A stretch of 64,000 bases of DNA from Pontederia crassipes (Eukaryota > Streptophyta > Magnoliopsida > Commelinales > Pontederiaceae): positions 23,820,552-23,884,551 of the forward strand of contig CM060183.1 in the NCBI GenBank assembly GCA_030549335.1, given 5' to 3'. Shown piece by piece: positions 37,497 through 49,686 of this stretch. A program made the translations under genes and the position numbers. Below the pieces are notes generated by a model. That model saw only the letters and a list, made by a program, of their open reading frames with translations. It searched no databases and was not told where the DNA came from. Within the stretch, counting starts at the first letter, position 1, and every line of letters begins with the position of its first letter.

Positions 37497-38043
37497 AGCA
37501 AAAAGTTACTTGTCTTTATCATACGATTCATACCCATACACTTGTCGTCTAGAAATAAATATTGCCCTAATGAATCGGTAATCCAATTGATCGAACATAT
37601 CAATGGGACCGATCGAATAATAACGAAATATTCTTTTTATATATACTATATTAAATCAAATTATCATATGCTAATCATATACAAACTTAAATGATGTCAA
37701 AATTCAATTATGTAAAAGAAAAATAACAATAATAGATTATAAATTTATAAAATTAAATCTTACGTGAAATGCTATACTAAAAGAATATATTTTATATTAA
37801 ATTAGTAATGTACATATATCAAATTCACAACTATTAAAATAATATATATATACTTAATACATTATTTTTTTTGTTAAAGTTGTTCTTGTTAAATTTTTGC
37901 GTGTTTGTTAAATTAACAAAGACTAAAAATTTCATGCTGCAAATATGATGACAAGGTCAATATTAGATATATTTATAATAATTGTATAATAACTATTTAA
38001 TTCAAACTTATTACATATTAGATTAAAGGGGAATTAAACTTTG

Positions 38044-38076
<33 letters not shown>

Positions 38077-39344
38077 CATAATACTATACTATAGTACTAT
38101 TTGTACTATACCGTACTAACTATACTATAACATAATATAGTAAATACTATTAATTTATATTGTATACATATATGACATTGAAAATTTTAAATACAATCAT
38201 AATCCTATCCATAAAATAAAGTTTAAAGTTTAACAAATAAAAACTACATGAACAAAAAAAGAATAAACAAGCATACACACGTAATCTCACATTGATAATA
38301 GTAGAAATTATGTGAAAAGTATGGTGACCGATCAAATTAATAAAATTAAATTTATAGAATCGAGTAATATCGTTAAGACAAGAACAACTTTCATCATTTA
38401 AAAATATTAATTTATCATAAAAGAATAAAAAATATAAAGATAGAATACGATACTCTAACCAAGTTCCTATCGCATGTACACGAAGGTTAGGAAGCCATTC
38501 CCATTGGGTGGGCAAGACGTCTAGGCTCGTCCAACGGAGTCGTTATGGCATGTGTACAACTTCAACTTCAGCTTTTGAGTATGGACCGAGTCTCACTAAA
38601 ATGAAAAAAAATAGTGGACCAAATCTGGATTTTGTCTTGATACAAGAATACACACAATATAAACACGTAATATTGTATGTAAGAGTACAATTTGTTAGTT
38701 GATCAGCTTGGGATGGCGATTAACCATCTTTGTCTCCTCCAAAATATATGTGAAATGATATTGTTTTGTTAATTGATCAACTCATTTTGTTATATTTAAT
38801 AAATTTATTTCTTCTAGCTATATCTTTTGAACTAATATTATATATAATTCCATATTTCGACAGCATGAAAATATTGTTTCTCCATAGTCAGGTTCCAAGT
38901 CCAACTCAAACGATCGGAATCCGATCTAGAAAAGTTTCCAAGTCAAGTTGGACTGGTTGGATCGATTAATTCTGATGATGGAATTGAGTGATAATAAAAT
39001 AAAATATAAAGATATATTTAATTAAAATACTTATAAATATATAGTTATTAATAAGCAATATAATTACACATATCAATTACATTATTTACAAATTTAATAA
39101 GTAAAGAAACAAGACAATTGTTCAATTTTTTTAAAAAATTAGTCTTGAATATATACATTAATATATGAACTCGTAATTCATTGACTTAATTAATAGCATT
39201 TATTTAATAGAAAGTGCTAAAAGCTAGACAAAATAAATTATCTAGTATTTTTTTATTATAGCGAAGTTTTATAACTTCAACATTGAAAGATGGTAAAAAA
39301 AATTATGATCTCGATCTTGATGAAATCGTTATGAAAAAGATATA
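37497..39344. other. AT-rich spacer, nothing recognised
   Basis: It contains an AT run at about 38045-38072. Several short frames (38150-38515 minus, 38508-38702, 38766-38969) lack features of real genes. Confidence 0.5.
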
Positions 39345-39480
39345 ATAATTTTAATGATTGAGTGGTCCTGCCTCTTCAACCTCAAGAGATATATAGAGTT
39401 CAAATCTCACTGGCCAAGGTGGGCCTGATCTTTCTTCATTAAATGAAAATTAGGTTAGAAAGTGAAATATATCCTTTTTT
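39345..39480 (+). mobile_element. Possible SINE (tRNA-like head)
   Basis: TGAGTGGTCCTGCCTC and, about 35 bases on, GAGTTCAAATCTCACTGG resemble the A and B boxes of RNA polymerase III promoters in tRNA-derived plant SINEs. I could not define a tail or target duplication. Confidence 0.25.
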
Positions 39481-40329
39481 GTTATTAGAGAAATATGTCA
39501 TTATCTAAGGCAAAAATACTATAAATAAATTAAGTTTCACTTGATCTTTTAAAAAATTGAGATTTCAATTAGTTGCCTAAAAAATGTTGGTTTGCTCGAT
39601 TGGTTTTTCAGAAATAAAAGGTTAATATATGGGAATAGTAAGCAATAATATTTTTTCATTCATAGTCCTATTTTATCCTATCCAGAGTTAGAAAACAGTA
39701 TCGAGGGGGATGTGCCCATGCACCATTGCTACCTTTTGCCTCTATTCTCTTTGACTCTTTGAGTGACTGGGGGCTGCATCCCCTCTGCCTTATCCTGCAG
39801 TGGTGAGAGTCGTGCCTGAGGAGTGAATAGGAGAAGGGGATAAACGGGTTAACAACTTGTTTTTTTTAACATTGAATTTCCTTAAAAGTTCAATAAAATT
39901 ATATTCCAAAGTTGTTGCAAAAAATTTTGGTACCAAGCAAATCATTGATACCTATGGTGAAAAAAATGAAGAACAAATAGTGGAAGAGTAATAAAAAATT
40001 ACATACAAAGAAATACATAAATTTATTGGTTCGAAGATTATTTTTTACATTTATTATCATCTTACAAAGTTTCACTATTTTCATATGTTTGTCATATTAC
40101 ATTATTGATCATATTCTCTCAATATATTGTGCATAATCATCACCAAATATGAGTCTTCGGACAACAATTCAAGATAATAGAATATTTATCATGATATCTT
40201 CATAACTCTATATCTAACAAATAATATAGTTATGATATTTCTTAATCTCATCATAACACTATATCTTACAAAAAAGTTACAATATCTCATATTCTTCCTA
40301 TCAATTTTGTCAAACTCACATATCACTAC
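39481..40329. other. Spacer, nothing recognised
   Basis: 39700-39850 is less AT-rich than its surroundings but shows no frame or family likeness. Confidence 0.45.
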
Positions 40330-42720
40330 TACAAATAGGATGAGTTTACATTTCTAGGTCAAGAAATTGGTTTAACTTGGTCTAGATTGTATTGAAGACA
40401 TTGAACTCGCACAAAATCTTGGAATCATGCGAAAATTGATAACAATATATGCTAGCAAGTGCACTAGTCGATCATGTAATAGAGTGAAAAATATAAGTTG
40501 TGGATTCCATGAGGAATTAGTTTACTTATTTATCAAATTTCAGAGACTAATAAGAGACGACATAAAATTTGGATAAAAGTGTGTAGAAAATAAAATAACA
40601 AAAAAATTACTAAAACTAATGATGCGTATATCCTTAGAATAATTTATAATGATTAGAACAATTTGTATTTTCTGCAAAATCAAGTATAACATGAAGTTTA
40701 GATTTAATTTTTAGACGGATTAAGCACACTGAAAATATGATCTCCCTAACCGGATAAATTAACTATCTTAAGACAATATAATCTGAAAGAATTTCACACG
40801 TATATACCCTCAATTATAATGAAATCAAGATGCAATTCTTAAACTACTTAATCGCCAGTGCGCAGATCACACAATCTAATATTCTGCACGATTCTATTAG
40901 ATTATGACATGCATTGATTCAACATAAAAGTTAACAATCAATTCGAACAAAAAATTATGAATTAAGAATTGATTACAATGCACAATTAATAATCAACCTA
41001 GAAATAATTAAAATATGAAGGAAAGCATTAAGCATAACAATCATTTTCATAAAAACTAAACTAATTATTATTTGATTAATAAAAAAATGTTCATACACTA
41101 AAACTCTCGCAACTATAACAAAACGATAAAACGAAAACTAATAATCTATAGTTCTAAGATAGATAGATAGATAAAATATGAAAAATCTAAAATATCATCA
41201 CAACAATATGTAGAACAAAAAGTACTCTTCATAAATAATAATGAACTACTGTGCAATCCTCGCCTTAGTCTATCACGCAAAAGTCTTCTCCTTTGTCATT
41301 TAGAAGTTCTCGTTTGTCCTTGATTTGAAAGCTTTGGTTCCAGACCCTAGCATGATTATTTCTGGCTGCCAGACATCCCTTTTTTTTATAGAGGCTCAGG
41401 TTTCATGAAGTTTGAAAATAAATGAAAACATTTTCCTTGTGAGATAAGATAAATTCGGAGTCCTATTAATTCTGAAAGATTTGCCTTGTAAAACTCCAAA
41501 AGTTCTGGTCTAATTTATTTTCAATTGAAGACATATGATAAGAGTTGGAATTCTTGTGTATTGAGAATTCTTCCAAAAAAACTGTCCATCGAAATCTACA
41601 TCCGTCATGGCCCTTGGAAATGATTTAACGACTCAATCAGAGTCGGAGTTGAAGTTTTCTCTGTCTTCACAGGGCGTGAAAAGAGTTTCACAGTCGTGAT
41701 TCGAGCGATTTCTCTTCGACCGCATGACTTGTGTGATTTCACGACTGGTGACAGAATGCTAACGGCACGTGAAGATTACTTTGTTGACCTGGAACCTTCT
41801 GGTCGACCCGTTAAGCATAGATCATGGCCAGCTAAATGATAATAGATGATTCCAAACCTTGTGACGTCCGTGAAAACTATGTAACGATCGGTAAAATATT
41901 TGTCATTGAACTGCTAGAGTGCATAATAACTCATTATTCATTTCTCATGGCCCTTGATAAGTCTTCTATATCCGATTCGCTGTAGGAGTCGTGAGACTGT
42001 GCAATTCATGATAATCTATTGTAACGGGCGTGACAAATATGTTATGGCCCGTAAGTTATCTTCAGGTGAAATAGGCAATGCTCGATCTGTGAAATACAGC
42101 AGTTGTATGTGAAATTTGGTCTTCACGATCGTGAAAGATATTTAACGGGCTGTGAAATCATAATTTCTTCATTCGAGTGTTTTCTGCCAGAGCCGTGAAG
42201 ACAAGTAGTTGGGGCGTTAAACCATATTTCATGACCCGTGAAGAGGCAGACACGACCCGTGAAATCCATTCTTTTGAGTAAGACGATTTTGTAAGGATCG
42301 TGAGTGTTGGATGATGGGGCGTGAGATAGACCTTTCATGGCTGTAATAATTGTATAACGGCCCGTGAAAAGGCACTTTTGAATTCCTAGAATATAATTTG
42401 ACTCGGTTTCACGTTATTCTTCTTTTATTCCTTTCATCCACTATTTTCATCAATGAATCCTGCAAAATACACCTACTAGAGGTAGATTGCTATTTCAAAG
42501 AAATTAAGAAAATAAATATAAAAATAGATGCATGCTATGAGCAAATTATACAAAATAATCCTAAATGCAAGCCTAATTATATGTTGTAAAATGCAAGCAT
42601 CACGCACGAATTTATTGCTAAGATCGACGGTTCCATTGGGGATACTTTAATTACTTAGATTTGCAAGGATAATTTTGAGGGAAAACATGATAATGTCTTA
42701 GGGCTTCTCATGTTGGGCCG
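40330..42720 (-). mobile_element. Ty3/gypsy LTR relic (Athila/Tat-like), minus strand
   Basis: Read on the minus strand, GACTAGTGCACTTGCTAGCATATATTG (40478-40452) matches 57610-57636 on the plus strand. In Athila/Tat elements I remember a 'CACTTGC' phrase just before the primer site at the LTR end. The region 41580-42390 is crowded with ACGG-CCGTGA type words, as is 55900-56420 in the right-hand LTR. The borders are approximate and no coding part is attached. Confidence 0.45.
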
Positions 42721-42728
42721 CTACATTT

Positions 42729-43946
42729 TGTTGGATCTAAGTTTTAATGACATATAAAATTATATTTTGATTCTACAAACCTCAAAAGATTAAAGTTAAA
42801 ATGCTGAAAAAGTTTAAAAAAAGGATAACTTTATGTACTACACTTTGATTAAATAATTAATTATGATTCTATTAGATTTTTGATTACTCATAAATATTAA
42901 AGTTGTAGAGAATTCTGTTAGCTTTCCGTAGAATAAAAAATCATCTCATTTGGATAACTGTGCAAAATGTTATGCTTAAAATAGTACAGGGCGGTTGAGC
43001 CGCCGGCTAGAAAATAGGTCGACCGGTCAGGAACACATGTCGACCGGTCCAGAACACAAGTCAATCGGTCAGTGCAGAAAATGCTCAATTTCAACAAACA
43101 GAATATCGAGATTGTATCGATTGAGGTACCGGTCGACCGATCCGGAACACAGGTCGACCGAACAGTGTAAAATTCATCAACGGTCATATTTTTCATAAAA
43201 GAAAGTGTACCGGTCGATCAGTACCATATGTATGGTCGACCGACCTTCGAGTCAAATGAACAGTAACGGTCAAATTTGAACGAGAAAATTATAGAATGAA
43301 CTTTGGACGACTTTCTCACTTGCTGAAACTTATAAAAGGAGTGTCAAATCCAGAAGCAAAGACATCCATCCAAGCATTAAAGAAAAACTTCAAATTATCA
43401 AAAGGAGATCATTCCTTGAAGTTTTCATTTTAAGTTTTCTCTTATTTATCTCTTCTCCTCTTGTGAGAGCTTAGCATTATAAAAGAGAGAAACAATTTAT
43501 TTTGAAAAATATTGCGAGAGCTCATGTGTAAAAGAGGTTCAAAATCTTACCTCTTAACGAGAGAAAAGATTAGCTTCATTCGAGAAGAGGTGAGCCTTAC
43601 CTCTCAAAGCGGAGAAAAGACGGTGGTGTAAAGGGCTTTTCTTCCTTGCCCCATTTGGAACAAAGGAAGAGATTCTAGTGAAATCTTTGTTGGTCTCGAG
43701 GTCGAGAAGTATGAGCGGGAACGTAGGCCAAGGTGTGGTCGAACGTCGTCAACAACCACCTGTGCACCTTTGTATTTAATTTTCTCTCTCTCTCTCAGTC
43801 TCATATTGAGTTTGATGTGATTTGAATTGCATTAATTTAAAAAGTTTTTAAGAATCAATTTTAAGCTTCCACGATGGTTGTTGTGAATCGATATTTTTGA
43901 TTAAATACTAATTCACCTCCCTCTTAGTGTTCTTTGGGATTCTACA
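42729..43946 (+). repeat. Copia 5' LTR
   Basis: The LTR is 1218 bp with TG...CA ends. A TATAAAAGG promoter box lies at about 43331-43339. The U3 part (42995-43245) holds at least seven GTCGACCGG-type words. Only the first about 97 bp can be compared with the 3' LTR at 49045-49141, and these differ at several positions plus small indels, so the insertion is not recent. Confidence 0.85.
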
Positions 43947-43948
43947 AT

Positions 43949-43960
43949 TGGTATCAGAGC
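43949..43960 (+). promoter_or_regulatory. Copia primer binding site
   Basis: TGGTATCAGAGC is complementary to the 3' end of plant initiator methionine tRNA. It lies two bases after the LTR end, where copia elements prime minus-strand synthesis. Confidence 0.9.
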
Positions 43961-44053
43961 GGGTTGCTCTTATTTTAATATCAAATCGTTTTAAGATTTA
44001 ATCATTTCAAGATTTGATCACCTCATTTTAAGATTTAACAATATTTAAGAGCT

Positions 44054-45701
44054 ATGGCATCAAGTGGTTTTAATTTTGCCAAAGGACAATCAATTAGTCG
44101 TCCTTCCCTTTTAAATGCATCAAAATTTGTTTATTGGAAAATTAGAATCCAAGCATATATTTGTTCTATTGATATCGACATGTGGAACATAGTTAAAAAG
44201 TGTTATTATCTTAATGAAAAATTACCTACAGATTCTAAAGAAAGAGAAAAGATTTTTTCAAAATTTGATTGGAAAGGTAAAAATATTTTTTTTATTGTGT
44301 TTTGGATTCAACGGAGTTTAATCGGATTTCAAGTTGTGAAACTGCAACCGATATTTGGGAAAAGCTAATCACTACTTATGAAGGAACCGATAAAGTTAAG
44401 AAATCTAGACTAAATATTTTAAATCATCAATATGATTCCTTCAAAATATATGAAAATGAATCCATAAATGATATGGTTGTTCGGTTTAATGATATTTTGA
44501 ATGGCTTAGCCTCCTTGGGTGAGCCAATAACTAACTCCCAAAAAGTAAAAAAAAATTTCAGGTCTCTCTCCTCCAAATGGCATACGAAGATGACAGTAAT
44601 CGAAGAAAAAGATCTGAACAAATTAAATTTTGATGATCTTATTGGTTCATGTCTAACCTATGAGATCTCAATCCAATAAGATCAAGAAGAAAAAGCTCCC
44701 AAGAAGAAAACATTAGCATTAAAAGCCAATGCTAATGAAGAAGTCTCAAGTGAAGAAGAAATGGGCGAAAAGAGACTCGCCCGCTACACAAGAAAACTAG
44801 ATAAGTATCTCAAGTTGGTGAAGAAGAAAGAAAAAAATGAGAAGTCTACTTGAAGATCATACAAAAATCACAAAGAAAAGACATCTCGAAAAGGTAAAAA
44901 AAAAGTTTGAAGAGTCAAGTGAAACAAGTAACTAGTCAAGCTCTTCCAGTGATGAAGCATACTTATGCTTAATGGCACACGACGATGAGGTAACTTCTAA
45001 TCCTTTAAATAATGACTCATCGAGCTCTTCCGAAGAAAATATTTCTTTAGATGTAAACAAAGAACTTTCCTCTTTTATAAAAAGATATTACTCACTTAAA
45101 GAGGAAAATAAGAAAATACGACATGAGATTGAAAATTTAAAAGAAGAAAAGAATACATGTTTTATGGAGAATGAAAATCTAAAAAATGAAATTGAATCTT
45201 TGAAAATCTCACATGCATGTGAAATAGTAAAACTAGTATATTCTTTAAAAAAAGAAAAGAAGAAAAATACCTCTTTGAAAAATATAACTATTTCCCATAT
45301 AACAAAAAATAATACTAGAAAATATTTTGGACATAAAGACTCTTATTGGAAGTTTAATCATTCTTATGATAGAAAATCACATATTACATGATTTGCATGT
45401 GGATTTTATGATCATTATGCCTATCAATGCAAAATTAGAAAATCTTCAAAACATGGGAAGATATGAGTTCGAAAAGGAACTTTGGCTAACAAAATTGGAC
45501 CCAAAGAAGTTTGGGTACCAAAGTTTAAATGATTATTTTTCAGGTGTGTCTCACATGTAAAGCAAATGAGGAATTGGAAATGTGAATACACAAATGTTAT
45601 GGTAAAAGTATCATCTATCTTTGATTTTCACCCAAAATTTCAAAATTACTATTTCTTTAAAAAGATAGAACATCTAAAATTGATAATGGTGATATGGGGA
45701 G
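44054..45701 (+). pseudogene. Copia gag (UBN2 type) with start of protease, broken
   Basis: Gag coats the element RNA. MASSGFNFAKGQSISRP at 44054 starts a UBN2-type gag. The reading moves frame near 44290 to FNRISSCETATDIWEKL...YEGTDKVKKSRL and FNDILNGLASLGEP, which are standard copia gag phrases. After a TAA at about 44678-44680 the Lys/Glu-rich linker and the SSSSDEAYLCLMAHDDE segment (to about 44985) appear, followed by a heptad-like coiled coil at 45075-45260. The CCHC zinc knuckle seems lost or decayed. VPKFK/NDYFSGVSH wording near 45520-45555 corresponds to the start of the protease region. The insertion of a solo LTR at 45702 ends the coding part. Confidence 0.8.
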
Positions 45702-48537
45702 TATCACACCTCACTCTGTGACTAAGTTTCAATTCCAACTATTACCTTCCTTAATTATGTTTAACAATTTTATAAATAAAATCAATAAAACCTCATTCCT
45801 TATTTTGTGTTATTTGTCAATACATACAAAGGATGCATATATATATATATATGTATGTATATATATATATATATATATATTCATCAAAGTTTAAATAAAC
45901 AATTATAAGATATATCATTCACATATTATCATTATAATTTTTTTTCCACTAACCACCCCACATACAACACCCCACAGAATCAAGTTTTATACAATCTTAT
46001 AAAAAGTTTTCTCACAAACTTAATTACAACATCTAAGACTACCTATTACATGCATGTTTCAAAAACAAAAGTGAAGAGGAAAATAAAAGTGAAAGAAAAA
46101 TAGCAATGCTCCGATGGTTCGACCTCTTCTATATGCCTCAAACCAAGTTTCGAGTCAACTCAACTCGAGAACTTACGAGTATCTGAAAAATTTAAAATGG
46201 GTAATGTGAGCAATAATCATTTGCTCAGTGAGTTAAATAAAAGTACAATATAGAGGAACAATACGAGTGTATATAAAATTTAGATAATTATATTTTTTTT
46301 GTATGAGAAAACATTTAAAGCATAACTCATATCACATAACTTTTCAAATTATATGAATTTTTATATAAATATCAATTATTCAAGATATCATCATATTCAC
46401 AATTAAACTCCACACATGTGTCATTGCACATACTCATCATGAGTCAATACGTATTCCTCTATGATCATGTGTCATACAGCTAAGCAGAGCTTCATAATTA
46501 AGAGTATCAGATACGCAGAGCAAATCATGAGTCAATACGTATTCCTCTATGATTGTGTGTCATATAGTTAAGCAAAACTTCACAATCAAGAGTCTCAGAT
46601 ACGCAGAGCAAATCATGGATCAATATGTATCTCAACCATGATTGTGTGTCACCCAATCATGATTATCAGATACACAGAGCGATCATGGGTCAATACGTGC
46701 ACGCAAAGCAGCTCCCAAAGAGCAAAGACACCCGATATATGCCCAAAAGGCTTCATGTATATCGAATGTGGTCCCAAAGACCTTTTTCAAACAGCATAGC
46801 TAATGAACACATGGAGTTTAAGAATATCAAAATACACATATCATAATCTCATATCATTATCAAGTAAAACTTATTTTCACTTCACAAGCATTGTTCATTG
46901 AAAATATTTTTGTATAAGATGTTACTCCATCTCATATGAAATCTTTGAAACATATCATAATTTTTGCTTGAGGTAATACCATAAATAAAAGAACTAACAT
47001 ATAACATTTTGTTATGTTGTAAATTTATCAACTCACCTTGTACTTTATGTTTTCAAAGAGGTTTACTAGATTTTCCTCCTTTCACTTGTAGCTTGTTGGT
47101 TTCCTACAAGCAAGGATGCTATTTCACTTTCCAATTACTAATAATAACAATATGCAATGCATGCTCTTACATGAACCCTTGTTCACCTTAAAATGCATAT
47201 AATCTCCTCTGGTACTAATATCTAACTTCAAATATTTATATTCATAGACTATTTCACACTTGAAACATCTCAATCTTCCATAACTTAACTAGGTGTTGTC
47301 TCAAAATTCCAGACTGAGTGTGTGTCAATAAATAATTCATAACTTCTTAACCCTAAGTGCAAATCTCATGATTCTAGATAATTTATAAATTATACTTATT
47401 AAGGTTTCCAATCCCCAAATATCATTAACTAATTCGAAGTTATCAAGTCATAAAAATCAAGACAATCTGACATAGAGTTTATGCTTTGGTGGACTGTGTA
47501 TCATTGAAAGATTAATTTATATCTTTAACAATACTTATCCTTTTGATGAGATCCTAATTTTATTAGAATCTAGACTTCAGTAGTGTTTAAGCATAAAAAT
47601 TGTAGAATTTAACTCCTTGTATGACCCTATAACAAAAATAGTTAATTAGGGTCGTAATCTGTCCATGTCTTGGAACCTGATAGAAAACTTATTATGAAAT
47701 GAAAAATTAATTTCTCCACATCTACGTATTCAAATTGGATGATTCCACTTCTCACCGAACCCTTGTGAAGTATACTTTAACATGTATAAATTTCAAACCC
47801 TAATTAAATTTACCCTAATCATACTATAATCTACAAGGCGGACCTATCTCTGACTCGGGACAGAGTGAATGACCTACGGTGCTCGGTTCATAACTTTCTC
47901 TACAGAAGTCCTTTTTACATGATTCTTGTGGTAATGGGAAGATAACATCGAGCCATGAACACATGCAGAATTTATGAAGAAATAATTACGAAGATATAAT
48001 CATATGAAATTGAAGGTCGATTTCAGATCCGCAGATTCACCCTAACCCAGAAAACTTGTTGAATTTCCTCAGGCTGTTCGGCAATGGATCTGATCTTGGA
48101 AATTGTTCGGCTTGCAGATAATACGAATAAATGATTTATATATTTTTTACAGAAGTTTGACACGTCATATGACGGTTTGGAAAAATCATTTTCTAAGCAG
48201 TTGGTGAGCTGTCTGCTTCAGCTGCTTGAAACTCTATTAGTTGAAATGGAGGTCCAATCATATTATTTGGTTAAAAGTTAGTGTTAAACCTCTAATTAAT
48301 ATTAGTTAATCATAATTAAATATGTTTATTATAATATTTACAAATATTAGAATTAATTCCTAATAATCTTATATAATTTTTTTATAACGCTTATCGATAA
48401 TTTAATTTTGATTATGCTTTAATCCAAAAGTTAATTGCTACATGCAATCATGACTATATAAGCATCTAAACTTACTTAAAATGTCAATTAAAAGTAAGAT
48501 TATGTTAAAGTGATATTTTTGGAGCACGTTCGTGACA
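45702..48537 (-). mobile_element. Solo gypsy-type LTR inside the copia element
   Basis: On the minus strand it starts TGTCACGAACGTGCTCC at 48537 and ends GAGGTGTGATA at 45702, giving short inverted ends. The 5-bp flanks GGGAG (45697-45701) and TGGAG (48538-48542) agree at four of five bases, as expected for an aged target duplication. No internal region is present, so the element was probably reduced by LTR-LTR recombination. It contains an 88-bp minisatellite. Confidence 0.6.
46435..46700. repeat. 88-bp minisatellite, about three copies
   Basis: Phrases of the type GAGTCAATACGTATTCCTCTATGAT...CAGATACGCAGAGCAA begin at 46441 and 46529, with a shorter diverged copy at about 46618. Only the middle of the solo LTR is affected. 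Confidence 0.85.
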
Positions 48538-49044
48538 TGGAGCATAATAAACTTTATTTTTGATATATCATGAATATTATTGTTATATTAAAGTTTTATG
48601 TCATATTTTGATTATTAACTTATATATATTTTTGATTTTCATCAAATTGTTTCCATTCTGTCATTATAAAATAGTCATAAATTTAGGGGGAGTTATTTCT
48701 TACATACTAACTCTTTAAGGTGCAATATTTTACATGTTTCTAATATGACAAAAAGAGAAAATAATTTTTTTTAAGGGAGAGTTACATAAGATTTCCTATA
48801 TGCTTCATATACAAATTATTCTTTTTGATGAAACAAAATATGAAGAAATATAGGAAAAATATGATATGAATATCACTTTATATGAAGAGTTCCTTATAAT
48901 TTATACTTATGTGAATATCTATCATTATAAGAAAAGTTGAGTGTTACGGGGAGTAAAATTGATTTTACAACTTATTTTATAAGTTTTTTGCAACATATAC
49001 ATTTTTCATATTTTTCGGTTTGTCTTCATAAAAAAGGAGGACAT
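48538..49044 (+). other. Copia 3' untranslated part with polypurine tract
   Basis: It is non-coding. TTTAGGGGGAGT at about 48683-48694 is an internal purine-rich tract, and the functional one, AAAAAAGGAGGA, abuts the 3' LTR. Confidence 0.65.
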
Positions 49045-49141
49045 TGTTGGATTTAAATTTTAATAACATATAAAATGATATTTTGATGTATCGAAAGATT
49101 AAAGTTAAAATGCTGAAAAAGTTCAAAAAAAGGGGATAACT

Positions 49142-49686
49142 TGAGTTGGATTTTTCAGTTTTAGCATTTCTTATGAATTTGAAAAAAGACCTCTCTTAAT
49201 CTCTTACCCCTTCGCTTCAGTGCAATTTTCCCCATCACGATCGCAGATTCTTAAGTTCAACCGTGTAGCACCTCAAGTTTCAAAGTTGTAGCTTCGCCTC
49301 GGTGAAACATTGAACATATGTGCATTTAATTTATTGGACTGCTTGCTAGTTGCATGTTTAATTATATAGTTTCCTAGTAGTGTTATGAACTTGACATTTT
49401 TTTTTCAATTTATTGGATATGTTTCTAGGTGCTTGTTTAATTATATGAATATGTAATCCCTATACTATTATTGAAATGGAAATATACCTCTCAACTATCT
49501 GAGTTTTATTAAATTTAATTCCTAAAATTAAATGCTGGATAATTTTGGAATCATATTGACTAAAATGTTAGGTTTGCAAATTATTGAAGTATATTGTGGT
49601 TAAACTTTATAGATACTTACCTACTTCATTTTCTATAGTGGCTGATATTTGCCTACACTCTACATTCAGTTAAGGTGATAAAAATA
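49142..49686 (+). other. Probable 5' leader and intron of the hAT gene
   Basis: A moderately GC-rich exon-like stretch (49185-49310, starting with a pyrimidine-rich tract) is followed by AT-rich intron-like sequence up to the ATG at 49687. The boundaries are not proven. Confidence 0.35.

Larger units (their letters stand above)
42729..49141 (+). mobile_element. Copia retrotransposon (SIRE/Maximus-like), internally deleted
   Basis: The 5' LTR 42729-43946 begins TGTTGG and ends ACA. The primer site TGGTATCAGAGC (initiator methionine tRNA) starts at 43949, and a gag relic follows. A polypurine tract AAAAAAGGAGGA (49030-49041) precedes the 3' LTR start TGTTGGATTTAAA at 49045. The 3' LTR is cut off after about 97 bp. 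Integrase, reverse transcriptase and RNase H are missing. A solo gypsy LTR (45702-48537) sits inside. The element cannot move by itself. Confidence 0.85.

Noticed and set aside
46435-46700. CRISPR-like array
   Set aside because: It has only three units, no short identical repeats with unique spacers, and lies in a plant LTR. It is a minisatellite.
46625-46846. Short frame in the solo LTR
   Set aside because: It is the translation of the minisatellite flank. LTRs are non-coding.
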